In this document: one piece after another, positions 7,801 through 16,414 of the stretch
Position numbering within the stretch: the first letter of the stretch is position 1
How the letters are laid out: each line of letters begins with the position of its first letter
From: JAXMAO01 sp046350375
GTDB taxonomy: Bacteria; Planctomycetota; Phycisphaerae; UBA1845; UTPLA1
NCBI GenBank assembly: GCA_046350375.1
Contig: JAXMAO010000002.1
Coordinates: forward strand, 1-64,000
DNA: 64,000 nucleotides
Direction: 5' to 3'
Notes under the pieces: generated by a model
Databases searched by the model: none
What the model saw: only the letters and a program-made list of their open reading frames with translations
What the model was told of the DNA's origin: nothing
Translations under genes and position numbers: made by a program

Positions 7801-9978
7801 ATGTCTCCGCCACCGGATGCGTCGGCGCAATCGCCCGCGGCAGCCCGCGAACAGGGTCGGCGCTATCGCGCGCCGGCTCGGCTGATCGGCGGGCAGTTCC
7901 AGATTGAATCGCGCGCCCCGGTGGCGCTGCTCTCGGGGCTGACGCTGGCCGCGCTGTGCCTGATCTTCCCGCCGCTAAGCTGGTGGCCGATCGCCTATGT
8001 TGCGCTGGTGCCGTGGCTGGTCGCGGTGACGACGACCGATCGGGCGCGCTGGGTGTACGTGGCGAGCTATGCGCTGGGGGTGGCCTTCTTCCTGGTGAAC
8101 GTCCGCTGGCTGGCGCCGCTGACCTTGCCGGGATACGCCACGCTGTCGATCGTCTTCGGCGGCGTATTTCCGCTGACCGCCTGGCCGCTGCGGCACATGT
8201 TCCGCCGGCACGGCACGTCGATGGCGATCGCCCTGCCGGTGGTCTGGACGGCGGTCGAATTCGTTCGCTCGCAGACGCTGGTGGGGTTTCCGTGGTTTCT
8301 GCTGGCACACTCGCAATATCGCCAGGTGACGCTGATCCAGATCGCCGACCTGGTCGGCGCGCTGGGCGTGAGCTTCGTCGTGGCGATGGTCAACGGCTGG
8401 GTGACCGACCTCTTCATTCAGCCCATTCTCATCTGGCGGCGTGACCAGCCCGAGCGGACGACGCGCCTGCCGATCGGCTCGCTGGTGACCATGATCGTGG
8501 TGAGCTTCGCGCTGACCTACGGCGCGCTGTCGCAGCGGCCGCGATCGCACGGCGCCGCGGCGAACCCGGGCGCGACCGACGCCGGGCTCGGGCCGCGCGT
8601 GGCGCTGGTTCAGCACGACTTTCCGTCCTACATCGACCACCGCGCGCGGCGCACCGGCGAATACCTCGTCTACGATTCGTACATGCAGCTCGTGCGGCAC
8701 GCCGCGGCCGCCAGGCCCGACCTGATCGTCCTCCCCGAAACCGCCTGGCGCGGCTACTTCAACGACGAGTTCATCAACGCCGACGCGGCCACGCTCGAAA
8801 ACATCCGCACGCGCGAGTTCACCCGCGACCCGCCCGGCGGCGCCGAAATGCGCCGCACCTGGAGCCGCCAGACCCGCACGGCGCTGCAGAAGGTCGGCGC
8901 GGCGGCCGGCGCGGCCATCGTCACCGGCGCGGCGGCCATCGAGTGGAAGCCGCTCGAGATTCCGCCGCGCATCGAGAAATACAACTCGGCGTTCCTGCTC
9001 TTGCCCGACGCGTCGCAGCCGATCCAGCGCTACGACAAGGTGCACATCGTGCTGTTCGGCGAGTTCGTGCCGTTCCGCTTCGGCAAGCTGCACTTTCTCT
9101 ACCAGTGGCTGAATTCGATCACGCCGTGGGGAGCGACCGGCTATGAGTACTCGATCACCGCCGGGCGCGAGTTCCGCCCGTTCGAGTTCAGCGTGCAGTC
9201 GGCCCCCGGGCGGACCTTTCGCGCCGGCGCGCCCATCTGTTACGAAGACACCGAGCCCTACGTCGCGCGCAGCTTCTCCCAGGCGCGCTCGGCCGACTCG
9301 AACGGTCGCGGCAAGGCGATCGACATGCTGCTGAACATCAGCAACGACGGCTGGTTCGCCCACTCGTCCGAGCTCGAGTCGCACCTGGCGGCCTCGGTCT
9401 TCCGGGCGGTCGAGAACCGCGTCGGCGTCGCCCGCGCGGTCAACACCGGCGCCAGCGCGCTGATCGACCCCGACGGGCGCATTCACGCCCGCGTGGCGCT
9501 CTCCGACGCCCAGCGGCAGCACCTGCCCGCCGTCCGCCGCACGCTGGAGACCGTGCGCGACGGCGTCACGGGCGCTTCTCGACGCGACGCCATCGGCGAA
9601 CTCACCCGGCTCCAGTCGCAACTCGCGGCCTATCGATCGATCGTCACCGGGCTGGGGGCCCAGTTCGGCTATCTCGCCGACCGGCTTCAGGCGCTCATGA
9701 GCGAGTCGGTCACCGGCCTGGCGACCGGCGGCGACGGAAATCGCGACCTGGTCGAGCAGATCGACGAAGACCTGGCGACGCTCGACCGCTGGCAGAGCCA
9801 TCCCGACACGGCGCCCGGCGTCGTCATCGACCACCTGCGAATCGACGAGCGCTACACGCTCTACACCCGCTGGGGCGACTGGCTGCCGACCGGCTGCCTG
9901 GCGCTGGGCGGCGCCATGGTCCTGGACTGGATCCTGCACCGTGTGCGCGGCCGCCCCGCGGTCGCGGCGGCAAAGTAA
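7801..9978 (+). CDS. lnt: Apolipoprotein N-acyltransferase Lnt, extended form
   Basis: Transfers an acyl chain to the N-terminal cysteine of lipoproteins in the inner membrane, which fits the many lipoproteins in this window. An N-terminal block of membrane helices (about residues 45-240) is followed by a carbon-nitrogen hydrolase domain. The catalytic Glu is in LPETAWRG (E313), Lys in YDKVHIV (K413) and Cys in GAPICYED (C480), all present. FGEFVPFR and NISNDGWF are also conserved. At 725 residues it is about 200 longer than usual, with an insertion before the catalytic Lys and a C-terminal extension ending in another membrane span. A GTG at 7771 is a possible earlier start. Confidence 0.93.
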   Translation: MSPPPDASAQSPAAAREQGRRYRAPARLIGGQFQIESRAPVALLSGLTLAALCLIFPPLSWWPIAYVALVPWLVAVTTTDRARWVYVASYALGVAFFLVNVRWLAPLTLPGYATLSIVFGGVFPLTAWPLRHMFRRHGTSMAIALPVVWTAVEFVRSQTLVGFPWFLLAHSQYRQVTLIQIADLVGALGVSFVVAMVNGWVTDLFIQPILIWRRDQPERTTRLPIGSLVTMIVVSFALTYGALSQRPRSHGAAANPGATDAGLGPRVALVQHDFPSYIDHRARRTGEYLVYDSYMQLVRHAAAARPDLIVLPETAWRGYFNDEFINADAATLENIRTREFTRDPPGGAEMRRTWSRQTRTALQKVGAAAGAAIVTGAAAIEWKPLEIPPRIEKYNSAFLLLPDASQPIQRYDKVHIVLFGEFVPFRFGKLHFLYQWLNSITPWGATGYEYSITAGREFRPFEFSVQSAPGRTFRAGAPICYEDTEPYVARSFSQARSADSNGRGKAIDMLLNISNDGWFAHSSELESHLAASVFRAVENRVGVARAVNTGASALIDPDGRIHARVALSDAQRQHLPAVRRTLETVRDGVTGASRRDAIGELTRLQSQLAAYRSIVTGLGAQFGYLADRLQALMSESVTGLATGGDGNRDLVEQIDEDLATLDRWQSHPDTAPGVVIDHLRIDERYTLYTRWGDWLPTGCLALGGAMVLDWILHRVRGRPAVAAAK

Positions 9979-9996
9979 GGCCAGGAGGGCCCGATC

Positions 9997-11097
9997 ATGA
10001 TTTCGGTTCCGCATCACAGTGAACCACGTCCTGCCCGGCGAACGGCCCGGCTGACGCTCATCGCCTGGGCGAACGCGCTGCTCGCGATGCTGGCGGCCGG
10101 CTGCGAGCCGGGCATGCGGTTCAACGTCGATCCGGCCGTGCCCGACCCGCGCGGGCTCGAGCTGCGGGCGCAGCAGTACCTGCTCAACGAGACGGGCGAC
10201 GAGGCCTCGCTCTATCGCATGAATGCGATCGAGGCCCTCCAGGACGTCGCGCCGCGCGAAGGCGCCGCGCGCATCCGCACCCGCCACGGCGACGCCGTCG
10301 CCCCGGTCCGCTTCGCGGCGCTGATGGCGACCGGCGTCATTCGCGACTCGGCCGCCCTTCCGGCCGTCCGCCAGCGGATGTCCGACGCCAACCCCAACGT
10401 CCGCGTCGCGACACTCTTCGCCCTCCACCGGCTCGGCGATACGCGCCGCTCCGTCGAGCTGGCCGGGCTGATGATCAACCACGCCAGCGACGAGGTTCGC
10501 GCCAACGCGGCGCTGGCGATCGGCCTGCTCGGCGACCCCAAGGCGGTCGGCGTGCTGAAGAAGGCGTCCGGCGACCGCGCCGAAATGGTTCGACTTCAGG
10601 CGACCGAGTCGATGGCGATGCTCGGCGACAAGAAGGCGATTCGCGAGCTGGTGTTCGCCGGCAACGGCGGCGTCGGCCCGAAGATGGTGCGGGCCATCAT
10701 GGCGCTCGGAACGGCGCGGGCCGAGGTCGCGCGCGAGCTGTTCGCCTATCGGCTGAAGGAAGGTCCGTACGACGAGGTGCGGCTGGCGGCGGCGCGCGGC
10801 CTCGGCCGGCTCGGCGACCGCCGCGGGCTTGACCTGGCGCTGCGGCTGCTCGGCTTCGTCGCCAGCGGCGCCGCCACCGAAACCGACCCGCTGCCTCAGC
10901 AGCAGATGCGGATGCGCGTGCTGGCCTGCGCGGCGCTCGAGGCGATCGGCGACGCGCACGCCCTCGCGAAGCTGATGACGGCCCTCGACGACCCGACCGA
11001 AGACCCGGCCGTGCGGATCGCCGCGGCGCGGGCCATCGTCGCCATCCGCCGCGGCATCGGCCGACCGAACGACGGCGGCTTCTGGGGGCGGCGCTAG
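9997..11097 (+). CDS. HEAT-repeat lipoprotein
   Basis: The N-terminus has a basic stretch, a hydrophobic segment and the lipobox LAAGC, so the mature protein should be lipid-anchored. The rest (to residue 366) is a series of HEAT/PBS-lyase-type helical repeats such as VRFAALMATGVI, VRVATLFALHRLGD, VRANAALAIGLLGD and VRLQATESMAMLGD. Such scaffolds bind partner proteins; no catalytic motif is seen. AGGAGG (9983-9988) lies 8 bases before the ATG. It sits between lnt and mreD in one direction with short spacers, so a role in envelope assembly is plausible but unproven. Confidence 0.85.
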   Translation: MISVPHHSEPRPARRTARLTLIAWANALLAMLAAGCEPGMRFNVDPAVPDPRGLELRAQQYLLNETGDEASLYRMNAIEALQDVAPREGAARIRTRHGDAVAPVRFAALMATGVIRDSAALPAVRQRMSDANPNVRVATLFALHRLGDTRRSVELAGLMINHASDEVRANAALAIGLLGDPKAVGVLKKASGDRAEMVRLQATESMAMLGDKKAIRELVFAGNGGVGPKMVRAIMALGTARAEVARELFAYRLKEGPYDEVRLAAARGLGRLGDRRGLDLALRLLGFVASGAATETDPLPQQQMRMRVLACAALEAIGDAHALAKLMTALDDPTEDPAVRIAAARAIVAIRRGIGRPNDGGFWGRR

Positions 11098-11130
11098 CGG
11101 CACAACTGTCGCCGAGCACGAAGGGCGTAA

Positions 11131-11661
11131 ATGCACTGGGTGGCGTTTGCACTGGTGACCTACGTCGTCTGCGTCTTGCAGACGACGCTGATGGGGTGGA
11201 TCGAAATCCACGCCATCCGCCCCGAGCTGCCCGCGATGGTGGCGACCTTCTACGCCCTGCTGGCCCGGCGGCCCGACGCCCTGCTGGCCGCCACGCTGCT
11301 GGGGCTGGCGGTCGACTTGAACTCGGCCGGCCCGGCGACGCGCGGCGCCCTCGGCGTTCACGCCCTGGCGTTTGGCGTCGCGGCGCTGGCGGTCGTGCGC
11401 GTGCGCGAGGTTCTCGACCGCGACAACGTGCTGACCTACGTCATGCTGGTCGCCGTCTGGGTCTTCGCGGCCGCCCTGGCGATGGCCGCCCACGCCGGCT
11501 GGGCCCGGTCGAGCTTCGCCGAATTTCGCGCCGACGCCGGACGCGGCCTGCACGCCGCCCTCTACTCGGCGCTGGTCGCCCCCTATCTGCACGGCATCCT
11601 CCGCCGGCTGCGCGTCCGGCTGGGGCTGGAGCAGGCCCGCACCTACCGCGTTCGCACCTGA
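11131..11661 (+). CDS. mreD: Rod shape-determining protein MreD
   Basis: A 176-residue integral membrane protein with about five hydrophobic spans and the family-like segment LLGLAVDLNSAGP. MreD is part of the elongasome that guides lateral wall synthesis. The sequence is poorly conserved, and the call rests on length, topology and its place directly before mrdA and rodA. MreB and MreC, which usually precede MreD, are not next to it here. Confidence 0.8.
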   Translation: MHWVAFALVTYVVCVLQTTLMGWIEIHAIRPELPAMVATFYALLARRPDALLAATLLGLAVDLNSAGPATRGALGVHALAFGVAALAVVRVREVLDRDNVLTYVMLVAVWVFAAALAMAAHAGWARSSFAEFRADAGRGLHAALYSALVAPYLHGILRRLRVRLGLEQARTYRVRT

Positions 11662-11742
11662 CGCACGCGGCCGCGCCGCGCGCCCGTGCGAATCGGCCGG
11701 CCGCTCACTACACTCTCCCGTTTCACCCGTTCGAAGACGCTC

Positions 11743-13915
11743 ATGTTCGTCCGGCGACTGACGCTTCTGTTCGCAGTGATAACCGCCGCCGCCGCGGTCG
11801 TGGGCGTGCGGCTGTTTCAGCTCCAGGTCTTGCAGACCGACCAGTTCCGCGCGCTGTCGGCCGCGGCCCTCGAAAGCACGCCCGAAACGCTCCACCCGCT
11901 CCGCGGGCGGATTCTCGACCGCCACGGGCGCGTCCTGGCGCGCGACGAGCCCGCCTTCGACGTGACCATCGACTACGGCGTGCTCAGCATGGACCCCGCG
12001 GACTCGACGCCCTGGCCGCGGCCGACGCGGCCTGCCGCCATCCGCGGCGCGCCGCGGCCCGCAGCGCCGAGCCGCGCGCATCCGCGACGAGCTGGGCGCC
12101 GCCTGGGCCCAGCTCAGCGCCGCCAGCGGCGTGGCGGTCGCCGAGCTGCGCGCCCGGCGCGACGCCGTCTGCCGGCGCGTCGAGTCGCTGCGGCAGTATG
12201 TCTGGCGGGCGCGGGCCGAGCGCGGCTTCGACGAGGCGCTCGAGGACGTGCGGCTCGCCGAGGACGAGATGCGCCACGCCATCATCCGCGACGTGTCGCC
12301 CGAGGTACGCGCGCAGATCGAGCTGCAGCTCGGCGACGGCGGATTCGCCCGGATCGAGCCTTCGGTCCACCGCGTCGCAACCGATGAGCCCGCGCTCTGC
12401 CACATCATCGGAAAGCTGGGCGAGGTCTCGGCCCGGCAGCTCGAGGCGGACCCCTTCCGCGAGGACGAGTTCCGCCGCTACGCCCCCGGCGACCTGGTCG
12501 GCGTCTCCGGCGTCGAGGCCTGCGCCGAGACCGCGCTGCGCGGCGGGCGCGGCGAGCGCCTGCGCGACCTGGACGGCCGCGTGCTGTCGCAGACCGACGC
12601 GTCCGACGGCCAGGACGTGCCACTCTCGATCGACGTCGACCTGCAGGTGAAGATCGCCGCCCTGCTCACCGACGCGGTGGCCGCGAATCCGCCGTCGACC
12701 GGCGCGGCCTGCGTCGTGCTCGACGTGCGGACGCGCGAGGTGCTGGCGCTGGTCTCGGTGCCCACCTTCGACCCGCGCACGCTCGCGACCGACTATCGCA
12801 CCCTGCGCGACGACGCCCGCGCCCGGCCGCTCCTGTTCCGCGCCGTCGCCGAGGAATATCCGCCCGGCTCCATCTGCAAGCCCCTGGCGCTGCTGGCCGG
12901 CATGGCGACCGGCGGCATCGACCCGCGGCAGACGGTCGAATGTCGCGGCCGGCTGTTCGACAACGTCGACGCCTGGTTCTGCTGGACGCAGTGGCGCCAG
13001 CTTCCGCCGCACGGCACGGTCGACGCAATCGGCGCGATCCAGCACAGTTGCAATATCTACTTCTACCAGCTCGGCCAGCGCGTCGGCGGCCGGCGGCTGA
13101 CCGACTTCTACCGCGGCGTCTTCCAGGCCGCGCGGCTCGGCCTGCCCGAGGAGCGCGACGGCAACGTCCCCACCGAGGCCGAGCTGATCGCGACCCGCGG
13201 CCACGGCTTCTCGCCCAGCGACGGGCGCAATTTCGCCCTCGGACAGGGCGAGATCCAGATCACCCCGCTGCAGGCCGCCAACCTCTTCGCCACCATCGCC
13301 GCCGGCGAGCTGCGCGCTCCCACGCTCATTCACAATGACCCGCGCCCGCGACCCGCCCTGCCGCTGCCCGGCGTCCGCCGCGAACACTGGGACGTCCTCC
13401 GCGAGGGACTCTTCCGCTGCGCCAACCAGCCCGGCGGCACCGCGTTTGAAGGCGCGCGGATGGACGAGCTGGTCGTCTGCGGCAAGACCGGCTCGGCCCA
13501 GTGCGTGCCGCGCGTGGTCGAGTGGGAAGTCACCTTCGGCGACGACGACGGCGCGCGCCACGTCGTGAACGCGCACACGATCGAATCGGCCCGCGAACGG
13601 CTGAACCGCCGCGCGCGCGAGCGGCCGGTTGCGCGCCGCGCCGTGGCGCGCTGGCCCGCGCTCGAACGGGCCGAGCGCGGTTCGATGCCCACGCACGCCT
13701 GGTTCGCCGGCTTTGCGCCGCGCGAAGACCCGCGCATCGCCGTGGCGCTGGTGATCGAGTTCGGCGGGTCGGGCGGCAAGGTGGCCGCGCCGGTCGGGCG
13801 GCGCGTGTTCGAAACGCTGCTCGACAGCCCCGGCGGCTATCTCGTGCAGGACGCGGCGCTGCCGAAGGCCGCGCACCCGCGCCAGCCGCGAAACAGCCCG
13901 GCCGACGTGGAGTAG
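11743..13915 (+). CDS. mrdA: Penicillin-binding protein 2 (peptidoglycan transpeptidase), two apparent frameshifts
   Basis: Cross-links peptidoglycan during elongation together with RodA. The N-terminus has one membrane span and the PBP-dimerisation motif RGRILDRHGRVLA. The transpeptidase domain carries SICK (SxxK, near 12,870), SCN (SxN, near 13,046) and KTGSAQ (near 13,484), all intact. The reading frame shifts twice in the linker: from the first frame near 11,995-12,005, through a short helical stretch (LDALAAADAACRH) in another frame, and again near 12,065-12,080 into the frame that runs to 13915. Two single-base losses would explain it. Flanking genes are intact, so sequence error is likely. 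The ATG at 11743 is preferred over a GTG at 11686. Confidence 0.88.
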
Positions 13916-13942
13916 CGCCGCCGCCCCCGGCCCGAGTCGCCC

Positions 13943-15118
13943 ATGGACCTGCCCGATTCACGACCGTTGCTGCCGCGGACCGGCTGGGTGCTGCTGCTGG
14001 CGGCGACCGCGCTGGGGCTGCTCGGCATCGTCGGCATTCATGCCAGCGAGGCGCAACTGCTCACCGGGCCGATCCTCACGCTGCGCCAGGTGGCGTGGCT
14101 CTCGATGGCGCTGATCGCGTTCATCGTCACCTACGCCGTCGGGTATCAGCGCATCGCTCCGTGGGCCTACGTGCTCTACGGCGTCGTCGTCGCGCTGCTG
14201 GTCCTGCTGGTGGTGGCGCGGCGGGTGTCGCTCGAGCCGTTCATCCGCCCGCGCCGCAACACCTATCGCTGGATCGAGCTCGGGCCGATCCAGGTGCAGG
14301 TGTCGGAGCTGGCGCGGATCACCTGCGTGCTGGCGCTGGCCGAGTATCTCCGCTTCCGGCGCGATCATCGCCGCTTCAAGGGGCTGATCCGCCCCGCGCT
14401 CATGGTCGGCGTGCCGACCGCCCTCATCCTGCTCGAGCCCGACCTGGGCACCTCGCTGCTGTTCGTGCCCACGCTGTTCGTCATGCTCTTCGCCGCCGGC
14501 ATGCGCGTGCGACACATGCTGCTCCTGTTCGCGATCGGCGCCGTCGCCGCGCCGGCGTTTTACTTCTCGCCCGTCATGTCCGACTACCAGCGCAAGCGCA
14601 TCGAGGCCGTCCTGCGCCAGAACGAATCCGGCACCGCCTGGCACAAATCCTCCGGCTATCAGCTGCGCCAGTCGAAGATCGCCATCGGCAGCGGCGGCGC
14701 GCTCGGGCAGGGCCTCGAGCCGGCCAGCTTCTTCCGCCACCGCCTGCTGCCCGAGGACCACAACGACTTCATCTTCGCCGTGCTCGGTCACCAGTGGGGG
14801 TTCGTCGGCGGCGTGGCAATTGTCGGCGTCTACGCGCTGATGGGCGGCTGCTGCCTCGTCATCGCCTTGCGCACCCTCGACCCGCGCGGCCGGCTGGTCG
14901 CCATCGGCTTCGGCACGCTGCTTTACGTCCAGGCGATCGTCAACATCGGCATGACCATCGGCCTGCTGCCGATCACCGGCATGACGCTCCCGTTCGTCAG
15001 CTTCGGCGGCAGCAGCCTGGTGGTGAACTACGTGGCGCTGGCGCTGGTGGCCAGCGTGGCAGCGCGGCGGACTCCGTCGCTGGCGCCCAAGGCGTTCGAG
15101 TTTGACGTGGATGAATGA
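13943..15118 (+). CDS. rodA: Peptidoglycan glycosyltransferase RodA
   Basis: A SEDS-family polytopic membrane protein of 391 residues that polymerises lipid II glycan strands and works with the PBP2 encoded just upstream (27-bp gap). About ten membrane spans are visible. Family blocks include RWIELGPIQVQVSELARI, LILLEPDLGTSLLFVP, LPEDHNDFIFAVLGHQWGFVGG and LPITGMTLPFVSFGGSS. No frame problem is seen. Confidence 0.96.
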   Translation: MDLPDSRPLLPRTGWVLLLAATALGLLGIVGIHASEAQLLTGPILTLRQVAWLSMALIAFIVTYAVGYQRIAPWAYVLYGVVVALLVLLVVARRVSLEPFIRPRRNTYRWIELGPIQVQVSELARITCVLALAEYLRFRRDHRRFKGLIRPALMVGVPTALILLEPDLGTSLLFVPTLFVMLFAAGMRVRHMLLLFAIGAVAAPAFYFSPVMSDYQRKRIEAVLRQNESGTAWHKSSGYQLRQSKIAIGSGGALGQGLEPASFFRHRLLPEDHNDFIFAVLGHQWGFVGGVAIVGVYALMGGCCLVIALRTLDPRGRLVAIGFGTLLYVQAIVNIGMTIGLLPITGMTLPFVSFGGSSLVVNYVALALVASVAARRTPSLAPKAFEFDVDE

Positions 15119-15138
15119 TGCCGCTCACGCCGAGCGGT

Positions 15139-15144
15139 TATAAT
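15139..15144 (+). promoter_or_regulatory. TATAAT -10 box upstream of hppD
   Basis: A perfect TATAAT lies 31 bases before the ATG at 15176; no clear -35 box is seen at the right distance. It overlaps an in-frame upstream ATG (15143), which argues that translation begins at 15176 instead. Confidence 0.5.
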
Positions 15145-15175
15145 GGCGCGCGGTTCACAAACCGGAGCCCGACCC

Positions 15176-16303
15176 ATGGCGACCACTGCTGCACCGAACT
15201 CCGCTCCCGCCGCCACGGCCGACTTTCTCCCCATCGAAAACTGGGACCATATCGAGTTCTACGTCGGCAACGCCCGCCAGGCGGCCCACTTCTACCGGCT
15301 GGTCTTCGGCTTCGACGTGGTCGCCTATCGCGGCCTCGAAACCGGCTGCCGCGACCGCGCCAGCTACGTGCTGAAACAGGGCAACATCACCTTCGTGCTC
15401 ACGACCGCTTTGGGGCCCGACTGCGCCGTCGCGCGCCACGTCGCGCTGCACGGCGACGGCGTCAAGGTCATCGCTCTGAAAGTCCGCGACGTCGACGCCG
15501 CGCTGGCCGAAACCAAGCGCCGCGGCGCGACCGTGCTTCAGCCCGCGACCACGTTGCGCGACGACTCGGGCGAACTGCGCATCGGAACCATCAAAGTCTA
15601 CGGCGACACCGTGCACACCTTTGTCCAGCGCGGCGACTATCGCGGCGCGTTCATGCCCGGCTACGCGCCGGCCAGCTGGCCCAAGGCGCCCGCCGTCGGG
15701 CTGGCGGCCATCGACCACATGGTCGGCAACGTCGAGCTGGGCGCGATGAACCACTGGGTCAGCTTCTATCGCGACGTCATGGGCTTCTCGCAGCTCGCCC
15801 ACTTCAGCGACCAGGACATCAGCACTGAGTACTCGGCCCTCATGAGCAAGGTGATGGAGAACGGCAACGGACGCGTCAAGTTCCCCATCAACGAGCCGGC
15901 CGAAGGCCGCCGCAAGAGCCAGATCGAGGAATACCTCGACTACTACCACGGCCCCGGCGTCCAGCACATCGCCATGAACACCAAGGACATCTGCGCCACC
16001 GTCCGCGCCCTGCGCAGCCACGGCGTGCAGTTCCTCCGCGTGCCAGACGCCTATTACGACGCCCTGCTGTCGCGCGTCGGCAAGATCAACGAAGACGTCT
16101 CCGAGCTGCGCGAACTGGGCGTGCTGGTCGACCGCGACGACGAAGGCTACCTGCTGCAGATCTTCACCCAGCCCGTGCAGGATCGGCCGACTCTTTTCTT
16201 CGAAATCATCGAGCGCCACGGCAGCCGCGGCTTCGGCGTGGGAAATTTCAAGGCGCTCTTCATCTCAATCGAGGAAGAACAGCGCCGCCGCGGCAATCTC
16301 TAG
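15176..16303 (+). CDS. hppD: 4-hydroxyphenylpyruvate dioxygenase
   Basis: Converts 4-hydroxyphenylpyruvate to homogentisate in tyrosine breakdown, using non-haem iron. The 375 residues contain two vicinal-oxygen-chelate halves. Iron ligands are visible in the second half: His in IDHMVGNVE, His in GVQHIAM and Glu in FFEIIERHG. Also conserved are FPINEPA, QIEEYLDYY and the C-terminal GFGVGNFKALF. The ATG at 15176 has GGAG (15164-15167) 8 bases upstream and suits the TATAAT at 15139. No other homogentisate-pathway gene is nearby. Confidence 0.96.
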   Translation: MATTAAPNSAPAATADFLPIENWDHIEFYVGNARQAAHFYRLVFGFDVVAYRGLETGCRDRASYVLKQGNITFVLTTALGPDCAVARHVALHGDGVKVIALKVRDVDAALAETKRRGATVLQPATTLRDDSGELRIGTIKVYGDTVHTFVQRGDYRGAFMPGYAPASWPKAPAVGLAAIDHMVGNVELGAMNHWVSFYRDVMGFSQLAHFSDQDISTEYSALMSKVMENGNGRVKFPINEPAEGRRKSQIEEYLDYYHGPGVQHIAMNTKDICATVRALRSHGVQFLRVPDAYYDALLSRVGKINEDVSELRELGVLVDRDDEGYLLQIFTQPVQDRPTLFFEIIERHGSRGFGVGNFKALFISIEEEQRRRGNL

Positions 16304-16346
16304 CGCGTGTTTCACGGAAGCGCCGCGAGGCTTCTCTGCTGCGTGG

Positions 16347-16365
16347 CGCGGGCTTTCAGCCCGTG
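16347..16365 (-). repeat. Short palindromic repeat (GGGCTGAAAGCCC type)
   Basis: An inverted repeat, CGGGCT-TTC-AGCCCG, flanked by a shared CACGGGC...GCGCCAC context. The same unit occurs at 28446-28464. It lies in the 111-bp gap between the convergent hppD and the lipoprotein gene and could act as a bidirectional terminator or REP-like element. Confidence 0.6.
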
Positions 16366-16414
16366 TAGCGACCCGGCGACGGTGCGAACGGAAACCGCCG
16401 CGTGAACCCCAGGC

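Noticed and set aside
7975..12408. A 1,477-codon open frame on the minus strand
   Set aside because: It is opposite lnt, the HEAT gene, mreD and mrdA. High GC makes such long shadows common, and the product is low-complexity.
15143..15175. An earlier ATG for hppD at 15143
   Set aside because: It overlaps a perfect TATAAT box and has no SD; ATG 15176 has GGAG at 8 bases.
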